From the NCBI GenBank assembly GCA_032095175.1, contig DAMCZI010000047.1, positions 1 to 35,044 on the forward strand: a stretch of 35,044 bases of DNA. Direction: 5' to 3'. A model generated the notes under the pieces. It saw nothing but the letters and a program-made list of their open reading frames with translations. It made no database searches and was not told the origin of the DNA. The position numbers and the translations under genes were made by a program. Origin of the DNA: DAMCZI01 sp032095175 (GTDB lineage: Bacteria > Bacillota > Clostridia > Clostridiales > Caloramatoraceae). Below are positions 23,998 to 30,811 of the stretch, piece by piece (position 1 is the stretch's first letter; the number at the start of each line of letters is the position of its first letter).

Positions 23998-24015
23998 TTT
24001 TATGGAGGTATTAAT

Positions 24016-25563
24016 ATGAGTATTTTAAATGTTGAAAATTTAAGTTTTGAATTTGGAGATAAGGTAGTTTTAAGAAATGTGTCCTTTAGGCTTTTAAAGG
24101 GCGACCATGCCGGATTGGTTGGGGTTAATGGTGCCGGGAAAACCACATTTTTTAATATATTGACAGGGAAGCTTCTTCCTGATGAAGGAACAGTAAACCG
24201 ACCCTCTTCAATAAATATTGGTTATCTCGATCAGCATTCTGAGCTTAAGGATGGCTGCAGTATAAGGGACAGTCTTAAGTCAGCCTTTGATAGTCTCTAT
24301 CAGAAGGAAAAGAGGATGCTTGAGCTTGGTGATATTATGGGCAAGGCTAGCCCAGATGAACTAGAAAAACTTCTTAAAGAATTAGGAAGACTCCAGGATG
24401 CTTTAGACGCAAGTGATTTTTATAGGATAGACAGTCTGGTAGATAATGTTGCCGGTGGTCTTGGCTTGTTTGCATTGGGAATGGATACCCACGTTGATAA
24501 ACTAAGTGGCGGGCAAAGAACAAAGGTAAAGCTTGCAAAGCTTCTTCTTGGTAGTCCTGATCTTTTGCTTCTTGACGAACCTACAAACTATCTTGATAAG
24601 GAGCATGTGGATTGGTTGGCTGATTATCTTACAAACTACAAAAACAGCTTTGTTGTTATTTCCCATGATACAGACTTTCTAAACAGGATAACAAATGTGA
24701 TTTATCATATTGAATATTCCTGTATGAAACGTTATCCAGGAAATTATGATGCATTTTTAAAGCTTAAGGATGCAGAAAGCCAGCGATATATAGATTTGTA
24801 TAATAAGCAACAAAAGGAAATCAATAGCCTTCAGGATTTCGTTAATAAAAACCTCGTAAGAGCATCTACAACCAAAAGAGCACAAAGCAGAAGAAAGCAG
24901 CTTGAGAAAATAGAAAGGCTTGAAAAGCCAAGGGGCCTTCCAAAACCAAGTTACTCCTTCCTATGGGCAAGGGAATCTGGAGAGCTTGTTTTAAGAAGTG
25001 CTAATTTGAACATTGGTTATAGCTATCCATTAATAAGAAATCTTAACCTGGAACTAATCAGGGGGCAAAAGATTGCTATTACTGGCTGCAATGGTATTGG
25101 AAAATCCACCCTTCTAAAAACCATCATGGGTGTTATTCCACCTTTGGGAGGAAAGGTTAGGTTGGGTGATTATCTTTACCCCTTGTATTTTGAGCAGGAA
25201 ACAAAGGTGTCTGATTTAACTCCTGTAGAAGAAATACAGCACTACTTTCCTAAAAAGAATTCTAAGGAAATCCGTGAAGCTCTTGCAAGGTGTGGGCTTA
25301 AACAGGAACATGTTCTAAGAAGTATGTCATCATTAAGTGGAGGGGAACAGGCAAAGGTAAGGCTGTGCAGACTTATGATGGCACCTGGAAACTGGCTTCT
25401 TCTAGATGAGCCTACAAATCATCTTGATGGAGATTCTAAAGACGCCTTAAGGGAAGCTCTTATTAAATTTAAAGGCACAGTAGTTCTTGTTTGCCACGAA
25501 AAGGAGTTCTATGAAGGCTGGGTAACGGATGTATGGAACATGGAAGAGTATGCCCTTTGTTAA
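24016..25563 (+). CDS. ABC-F ATPase, possible antibiotic-resistance type
   Basis: A 515-aa protein with two ABC domains and no membrane segments. Walker A motifs are GVNGAGKTT and GCNGIGKST, signatures LSGGQRTK and LSGGEQAK, Walker B LLLLDEPTNYLD and WLLLDEPTNHLD. The interdomain linker (about residues 240-310) is basic (ASTTKRAQSRRKQLEK), the part that reaches into the ribosome in protection factors. Size suits Vga/Lsa/VmlR/CplR-like ARE proteins but also YbiT-like housekeeping ones. The leader peptide and two attenuators argue for drug-inducible ribosome protection. Which drugs, if any, cannot be read from the sequence. Confidence 0.85.
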   Translation: MSILNVENLSFEFGDKVVLRNVSFRLLKGDHAGLVGVNGAGKTTFFNILTGKLLPDEGTVNRPSSINIGYLDQHSELKDGCSIRDSLKSAFDSLYQKEKRMLELGDIMGKASPDELEKLLKELGRLQDALDASDFYRIDSLVDNVAGGLGLFALGMDTHVDKLSGGQRTKVKLAKLLLGSPDLLLLDEPTNYLDKEHVDWLADYLTNYKNSFVVISHDTDFLNRITNVIYHIEYSCMKRYPGNYDAFLKLKDAESQRYIDLYNKQQKEINSLQDFVNKNLVRASTTKRAQSRRKQLEKIERLEKPRGLPKPSYSFLWARESGELVLRSANLNIGYSYPLIRNLNLELIRGQKIAITGCNGIGKSTLLKTIMGVIPPLGGKVRLGDYLYPLYFEQETKVSDLTPVEEIQHYFPKKNSKEIREALARCGLKQEHVLRSMSSLSGGEQAKVRLCRLMMAPGNWLLLDEPTNHLDGDSKDALREALIKFKGTVVLVCHEKEFYEGWVTDVWNMEEYALC

Positions 25564-25631
25564 TTATTTGTTATCTAAGATGTATTAATGTTTCTGCAGA
25601 CTATAATAAAAATAGAATTGATTTTAAAATA

Positions 25632-25673
25632 ATGATGGACTGCAAATATATAAATTTGTCTGCAGTCCATCAT
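25632..25673 (+). terminator. Terminator of ABC-F gene
   Basis: Stem ATGATGGACTGCA / TGCAGTCCATCAT (25632-25644, 25661-25673) followed by AATTTTATAATT. May serve both the ABC-F gene and the convergent VanZ-RDD gene. Confidence 0.6.
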
Positions 25674-25739
25674 AATTTTATAATTACTTGTCCTGATTTT
25701 TTTATTTAATTCTTGAAAGAACTATTGTATTAGTAAACA

Positions 25740-26825
25740 CTATTTGATTATAACATTTCTTGTTCCACTATACTTTTCATAAAATAATCTATCCTTTTTA
25801 AACATAGAAATAATGAGATGTAAAAATAATATTGCATCTATAATCATTAGAATTATCAGTACTATTAGTGAAATATAATTTAAAAAATTATTCTTATTCA
25901 ACACTATAGCTTGTTGTAGTAATAAATTAATACCAAATACTCCAAAGTATAATATTCCATATCTTTTAGTCACTTCACCAAACGTTAGTCTTTCTCCCTT
26001 ACCCTTAACTTTTATTCTTAGTATCGATTTACCCAATGTCTTTCCATTAGTTAAATAAACTATTACTATAAAATATACAAAAATAGCTGCAGCTTTTATT
26101 ATTATATTCTTATTTACATAGGGTACAAATGAAATTACCATTAAATCTATTCCATAGGCGAAAAACCTTCTAAAATAACTTACCCTCATCTCATCAAGAT
26201 TAACATCCATATCAAGTTCAGAAGCTTTAGGAAAAAGAATTGTAAATATTGGTTCTATTGTATAACCCAAAATTCCCCCTAAAGTGTTAACTATTAAATC
26301 ATCAACATCAAATATTCTGTAAGGAGCATTATATATTCCATATAGCGCTGTTAACTGTGTAAATTCAAAAAATAATGAGGTAAGAAAACATATCAGTATC
26401 GTTTTCTTTAAATCCTTTTTAAAGTAATATCTTAAATAAATCCCAAGTGGTGTAAGCAAAATTGCATTAAAAGCCACCTGCAAGAAGGCTCTTTCCTTTA
26501 GTAAATTAATATAAGATAATGGATTTTTAAAATTAACATTTGTTTCTCTTAATATATCTGAAATAAAGCTAAAGGGAATCAATTGATAGTATTGAGTTCC
26601 TGGTTTTTGAAGGCTCAGTACATCCCTTGTTTTAGGCAAAGGTAATATTACAAGATAATATGCTACTATTAAATATAGTAAAAATGAATATAGAATAAAA
26701 ACTCTAAATTTGTTTATATATCCATGTTTTCTATACTGATATATAGCAAATGGAAAAGTAAAAACAAATGCTATAAATGGAAAAGTAATTAGTGCTGTTT
26801 TAATCGGAATAATATACGTATACAA
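25740..26825 (-). CDS. VanZ-RDD fusion membrane protein
   Basis: A 361-aa membrane protein. Residues about 1-200 are VanZ-like, with hydrophobic helices and the conserved FEFTQLTALYGIYNAPYRIFDVDDLIVNTLGG stretch (key part DVDDLIVNTLGG near 173-184). Residues about 215-350 form an RDD domain (RRFFAYGIDLMVIS and NGKTLGKSILRIKV). VanZ proteins give low-level teicoplanin or lipoglycopeptide tolerance in some Gram-positives; the RDD role is unknown. Start is TTG with GGAGGTG five bases upstream. Its upstream region shares a 49-bp motif with the ABC exporter at 33999, pointing to joint control. Confidence 0.88.
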   Translation of the reverse strand: MYTYIIPIKTALITFPFIAFVFTFPFAIYQYRKHGYINKFRVFILYSFLLYLIVAYYLVILPLPKTRDVLSLQKPGTQYYQLIPFSFISDILRETNVNFKNPLSYINLLKERAFLQVAFNAILLTPLGIYLRYYFKKDLKKTILICFLTSLFFEFTQLTALYGIYNAPYRIFDVDDLIVNTLGGILGYTIEPIFTILFPKASELDMDVNLDEMRVSYFRRFFAYGIDLMVISFVPYVNKNIIIKAAAIFVYFIVIVYLTNGKTLGKSILRIKVKGKGERLTFGEVTKRYGILYFGVFGINLLLQQAIVLNKNNFLNYISLIVLIILMIIDAILFLHLIISMFKKDRLFYEKYSGTRNVIIK

Positions 26826-26906
26826 TTCTACACCTCCAGTAACATATATAGCTTAACTATTAATTATATTTATTATAACGAAAATAGATAGTTTTTTTTC
26901 AAACTC

Positions 26907-26997
26907 ATTTCTATAATAATATAATACCAAAAGATATACTAAACAAATATTTATTTAACTTACATTTAATAAACTTAAGCTTACGCTTTTGTAAGTT
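26907..26997 (-). promoter_or_regulatory. Shared operator/promoter, copy A (VanZ-RDD)
   Basis: 49-base block 26949-26997 aligns without gaps to 34090-34138 (38 of 49 identical, mismatches mostly in the middle). Plus-strand half-sites are CTTAC at 26959 and 26980, exactly 21 bp apart, and an inverted GTAAG at 26991. A second conserved piece, ATTTCTAT...TAATACCAAAA (26907-26932), lies 16 bases nearer the gene and probably contains the promoter core. Two-turn spacing suits an OmpR-type response regulator. Confidence 0.7.
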
Positions 26998-27028
26998 ATA
27001 AACCTTATCCTATCTATTTCATCGATTA

Positions 27029-27072
27029 AAAAAGCTCAACATTTGGTGCTATACATCAAATGCTGAGCTTTT
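27029..27072 (-). terminator. Terminator of dehydrogenase gene
   Basis: Hairpin AAAAGCTCA..CATTTG / CAAATG..TGAGCTTTT with T-rich tail on the minus strand, eight bases after the stop codon. Confidence 0.8.
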
Positions 27073-27080
27073 CTTATTTT

Positions 27081-28154
27081 CTATAAAAGTGTTTTGTCTG
27101 GAGTTACAAGTATTTTTACATGCTTTTTCTTTTCTGGTCCTGTTAAAGCACCAAAGCCCTTTTCTACTATATCATCAAGTAATACTCTCTCTGTTATATA
27201 TCCATCAGCTTTAATTCTTCCATCACTCATTTGAGCAATAGTAGCTGGGAATTCATGTCTATAAGCTATTGTTCCAACTACCTTCTTTTCAGTGAATACT
27301 AATTTGTTAGGATTAATATTTATTTCACCTTCCCAAATGCTTGTTACTACTAGAGTTCCTTCATATTTTAAGCTATCAAGTCCTGTATCAAAGCCAACCT
27401 TAGCTCCTGTTGTTTCAAATGCTGCGTCAACACCAACACCATTAGTTAATTTTTTAACTTCCTCTACTATATCAACTTCATTTGGATCAAGAACAACATC
27501 TGCTCCAGCTCTCTTTGCATACTCTTGTCTAATTGATTTTCTTTGTAAAACTATTACAAGCTTTGCACCAGCTGCCTTAAGGCATTCTATTGTAGCTAGT
27601 CCTATTGGACCTGAACCCAATACTAAAGCTGTATCTCCAGTATTAAAATTAGCCATCCTAATGGAATGAAGTGCTACTGCCATTGGTTCTACCAATGCTG
27701 CCTTTTCATAAGACATACCCTCTGGAATTTTATGAATAAACTCTTCTGGGAAAACTGTATATTCAGCAAATCCTCCACCACTTCCGCAAAGTCCATGAAA
27801 GCCTAATGATGAACAAAGGTTGTACTTTCCTTCCCTGCAGGCTGGGCATTTTCCACAAGCTACAATTGGCTCTACAATTACTCTGTCTCCTGCTTTAAAA
27901 TTAGTTACTCCCTCTCCTATCTCTACTACTTCACCGGAGAATTCATGCCCTAAAACTACAGGAGCTGTATTTCCGCTTAGGGGATGAGGTTGTCCTACAG
28001 GAATAAATATAGGTCCTCCAAGATATTCATGAAGATCTGAACCACATATTCCACACCACTTTACCCTAATTTTAACTAATCCTGCTTCTACCTTTGGCTC
28101 TTCAATTTCTTCAACTCTTACATCCCTTTTTCCATACCATAGTGCTGCTTTCAT
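27081..28154 (-). CDS. Zinc alcohol dehydrogenase, 2,3-butanediol dehydrogenase-like
   Basis: A 357-aa MDR-family enzyme. Catalytic zinc ligands are in CGICGSDLHEY (about 38-48) and GHEF; structural-zinc cysteines are in CGKCPACREGKYNLC (about 96-110); the Rossmann motif is VLGSGPIGLAT (about 174-184). The insertion GPIFIPVGQPHPLSG is typical of (R,R)-butanediol dehydrogenases (reducing acetoin or diacetyl with NAD(P)H). ATG at 28154 has GGGAGGAA upstream; an ATG five codons earlier lies over the RBS. A sigma-54 promoter precedes it and an AcoR-type activator gene lies upstream, supporting an acetoin/butanediol link. Sorbitol-type substrates remain possible. Confidence 0.87.
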   Translation of the reverse strand: MKAALWYGKRDVRVEEIEEPKVEAGLVKIRVKWCGICGSDLHEYLGGPIFIPVGQPHPLSGNTAPVVLGHEFSGEVVEIGEGVTNFKAGDRVIVEPIVACGKCPACREGKYNLCSSLGFHGLCGSGGGFAEYTVFPEEFIHKIPEGMSYEKAALVEPMAVALHSIRMANFNTGDTALVLGSGPIGLATIECLKAAGAKLVIVLQRKSIRQEYAKRAGADVVLDPNEVDIVEEVKKLTNGVGVDAAFETTGAKVGFDTGLDSLKYEGTLVVTSIWEGEININPNKLVFTEKKVVGTIAYRHEFPATIAQMSDGRIKADGYITERVLLDDIVEKGFGALTGPEKKKHVKILVTPDKTLL

Positions 28155-28218
28155 TGTTATTCCTCCCATTTATAATATATTTAATAAACCTCTTTGTTAA
28201 CTTTTTCACATATATTAT

Positions 28219-28235
28219 TGCAAATATCATGCCAA
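28219..28235 (-). promoter_or_regulatory. Sigma-54 (-24/-12) promoter of dehydrogenase
   Basis: Minus strand TTGGCATGATATTTGCAA: GG and GC elements ten bases apart, nearly consensus. Predicted start about 28208, leader about 54 bases. Upstream, inverted repeats CGATATA/TATATCG (28255-28291) and AAACAA/TTGTTT (28298-28314) are candidate activator sites. No other gene in 28155-28455. Confidence 0.85.
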
Positions 28236-28374
28236 TTCAGAAATTTTTAAGGAACGATATATTCAAGATGTTATATTTAGATTCTATATCGCCTGAAACA
28301 AGTAGGTTTGTTTATATCTTTGTTAGAAGTAGATATATTAAAAGAGATAAACAGCTAATCATATAACGTTAAAA

Positions 28375-28417
28375 AATTCTCAATGTGATACATTTATAAT
28401 GTATCACATTGAGAATT
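28375..28417 (-). terminator. Terminator of sigma-54 activator gene
   Basis: Perfect 20-bp stem (28375-28394 / 28398-28417) with three-base loop, followed on the minus strand by TTTTTT; about 40 bases after the activator's stop codon. It separates the activator from the sigma-54 promoter. Confidence 0.8.
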
Positions 28418-28455
28418 TACATATTGTTCCTCTCAAATCGAAACACTTTTTGATA

Positions 28456-30378
28456 CTATTTCAAAATACCATATTTTTTTATTTTTCTATACAAAGTTGC
28501 TCTCCCAATATTCAACATTTTTGCAGCTGCAGCTATGTTGCCTTTACAACTGCTCATTGCTTTTTCTATATTTTCCTTTTCTATTATCCTCAAAGGCCTA
28601 ACAGAACTATCATTACTATCTAAATTGCCATCATCTATACTTTCTTCTACATAGTTGGTAGATGCCATGTAATTCCCGCTTAAATAGTAATCCCTTTCCA
28701 CAACATTTCTAAGCTCACGAACATTGCCAGGCCAATCATATTGTTTTAAATATTCTATATAACTAGAAGAAATATTTTTATGCTCCGGCTGGTTTTTCAT
28801 ATTAAGCTTTTCAACAAACTTATAAACCAGAGCATCTATATCTTCCTTTCTTTCGCGCAGAGGTATTGTTTTAATGTTCATTACATTTAATCTGTAGTAT
28901 AAATCTTCTCTAAAGCTTTTCCTTTTTATTTCTTCTTTAAGTATCCTGTTAGTTGCGCCTATAACCCTGACATTTAATTGTTTTTCATAGTATCCGCCAA
29001 CTCTTATAATCTTATTATTATCCAAAACCCTTAACAGCTTTGTTTGAATATCTAACGGAAGCTCCCCTACCTCATCTAAAAAAATTGTACCACCATCAGC
29101 AAGCTCAAACTTTCCAGGATGCCCTTCCTTATTTGCTCCTGTAAAGGCACCCTTATCATATCCAAACAACTCACTTTCAACTAACTCCCTTGGTATGGAT
29201 GCACAATTAACAGCAACAAAGGGACCACTTGACCTTTTGCTGCAGTTATGAACTGACTGTGCAATTACTTCCTTTCCTGTACCACTTTCACCTTCAATTA
29301 AAATATTGCAGTCACTCTTAGCTGCCTTCTCTGCAAAGTTTATTATTTCTTTCATTTTACTATTAATAGTAATAAAGTCCTCAAATTTATAGGAAGCTTT
29401 ATAACCCACTACCTTGTTTACCAGCTTATGAACATACTGCGCCTCTCTAAATGTTATAACTATTCCTATCAGCTTCTTGTTAACGTTCATAGGAATAATA
29501 TTAACAATACCTTTGATTATGTTTGATTTAATATAGAAATCACATTCCACATTGCTATAGATTTTACCGGGCAGGCTCATAATACTATAAAAATCAACAT
29601 TTTTTAAAATTTCCCTTATATCTATTTTTAACGTTTCCTCAATGCTTATCCCTAAAATATATATTGCTCTATTGTTTATCCTCTTTATATTTAATTTTTC
29701 ATCTAATACAATCATTCCTTCAGATACAGAATCAAAGGTAATATTAAGGAGATTATATGAAATTGTCAGTGCCAACTGTTTTTGAATTGATTGAGCCGCA
29801 GCTGTTACGATGCCTAATGTATGGGAATGTGCCTTATAGTAAATCCCCGACATATTTATACAGCCTATTAGATTCCCTTCCTCATCATGAATTGGAGCTG
29901 CTGAACATGTCCAAGAATGTTGCTTTACTCCATAATGTTCAGCACCAATAGTCTGAATAGGCTTATCCAAATAGAGTGCTGTACCAATAGCATTTGTTCC
30001 AACTGCCTCTTCAGTCCAAAGAGCACCCTTTACAAAATTCAACTCATCAGCTTGCCTCATAACATCATTATCCCCAACAACATCAATAATGTATCCATCC
30101 TTATCGGCTAGAATAATAGCAAAGCCGGAACCGGCTACAATGTTGTAAACGTTCTCCATAATAGGGTGCGCAACCGAAATCAACTCTGCATTTTCTTTTA
30201 TTTTGAGTTCAAAAGGCACTTTATATCTGTCATTTCCACGACCGCTCATATGGTCTACTCCATAGCTTTTGCATCTTCTCCATGAATCTGCTATTTCTTG
30301 TTTTACCTTAGAATCTACAAATCCATTCTCTATAAACTGCTTCCATGCATTGTATATAAACTCCATATAGCTTTCCAT
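28456..30378 (-). CDS. Sigma-54-dependent activator, AcoR-like (GAF-PAS-AAA+-HTH)
   Basis: A 640-aa enhancer-binding protein. An N-terminal GAF-type sensor spans about 65-205 (AVGTNAIGTAL is typical of AcoR), and a PAS domain about 210-310. The AAA+ domain is at about 335-560 with GESGTGKE (Walker A), the sigma-54 contact loop GAFTGA and GGTIFLDEVGE (Walker B). A Fis-type helix-turn-helix lies at about 600-640 (NIAAAAKMLNIGRATLYRKI). It drives transcription from -24/-12 promoters in response to a small ligand. The sigma-54 promoter of the next gene is its obvious target; acetoin as ligand is inferred. Confidence 0.92.
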   Translation of the reverse strand: MESYMEFIYNAWKQFIENGFVDSKVKQEIADSWRRCKSYGVDHMSGRGNDRYKVPFELKIKENAELISVAHPIMENVYNIVAGSGFAIILADKDGYIIDVVGDNDVMRQADELNFVKGALWTEEAVGTNAIGTALYLDKPIQTIGAEHYGVKQHSWTCSAAPIHDEEGNLIGCINMSGIYYKAHSHTLGIVTAAAQSIQKQLALTISYNLLNITFDSVSEGMIVLDEKLNIKRINNRAIYILGISIEETLKIDIREILKNVDFYSIMSLPGKIYSNVECDFYIKSNIIKGIVNIIPMNVNKKLIGIVITFREAQYVHKLVNKVVGYKASYKFEDFITINSKMKEIINFAEKAAKSDCNILIEGESGTGKEVIAQSVHNCSKRSSGPFVAVNCASIPRELVESELFGYDKGAFTGANKEGHPGKFELADGGTIFLDEVGELPLDIQTKLLRVLDNNKIIRVGGYYEKQLNVRVIGATNRILKEEIKRKSFREDLYYRLNVMNIKTIPLRERKEDIDALVYKFVEKLNMKNQPEHKNISSSYIEYLKQYDWPGNVRELRNVVERDYYLSGNYMASTNYVEESIDDGNLDSNDSSVRPLRIIEKENIEKAMSSCKGNIAAAAKMLNIGRATLYRKIKKYGILK

Positions 30379-30411
30379 AACTGCCTTCCTTTCTACACTA
30401 GATGCAAACTA

Positions 30412-30436
30412 ATTCAAACACATTATATGTTTGAAT
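30412..30436 (-). promoter_or_regulatory. Inverted repeat over the activator's -10
   Basis: ATTCAAACA / TGTTTGAAT with a seven-base centre; the minus-strand TATAAT lies within it. A candidate autoregulatory operator, 35 bases before the start codon. The -35 element is weak. Confidence 0.45.
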
Positions 30437-30485
30437 AATACCACAAAACTTGGAATATGTATTTAGGTTTTATTTGTAAAATAGG

Positions 30486-30606
30486 TTCTATATGTTTCGC
30501 ATAAATGATTCTACATTGCTTGACCCTAAACATTTATGCGAAATCATATTCCTTGATTCATTAATCGCACAGCACCCAATGTAAAATCTTTAGTGCGACT
30601 AATATA
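30486..30606 (-). repeat. Two-hairpin dispersed repeat, copy 3 (inverted)
   Basis: Reverse orientation relative to copies 1 and 2; 4 differences in about 120 bases from copy 1. Hairpin 1 (TAGTCGCAC / GTGCGATTA) keeps pairing through a G-T pair. It fills the gap upstream of the activator gene. Confidence 0.8.
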
Positions 30607-30640
30607 TTCAATTCCATGGTATCATCTTATATAAAGGAAG

Positions 30641-30755
30641 TAGAATCTTTAGTGAACTCGTTCATCTAAAGCTGAACATCGAAACTTCAGGCGGGGACTC
30701 TACCCCACCTGAAGCAAAAATAGTTTGAACTACACCTTATAGAAGGTGGAGTCTT
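30641..30755 (+). repeat. Triple-hairpin segment, possible IS200/IS605-type end
   Basis: Three hairpins in series: CTTTAG...CTAAAG (30647-30671, with inner TGAAC/TTCA), CTTCAGG-GGGG / CCCC-CCTGAAG (30686-30714, one C-A mismatch), and ACTACACCTT / AAGGTGGAGT (30729-30752). Non-coding. It recalls the structured right ends of TnpB-type elements, but no tnpB is present. The last hairpin may terminate the minus-strand ABC permease transcript ending at 30812. Confidence 0.45.
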
Positions 30756-30811
30756 AAAAATTGATAAAACAACTCATAATTCAAGTACCTGCCACCTTCA
30801 GTGTTCTAGAA

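Noticed and set aside
24016..25563. Naming the ABC-F gene as a specific resistance gene (vga, lsa, optrA, cplR)
   Set aside because: Family motifs alone do not separate these from YbiT-like proteins; only the leader supports resistance.
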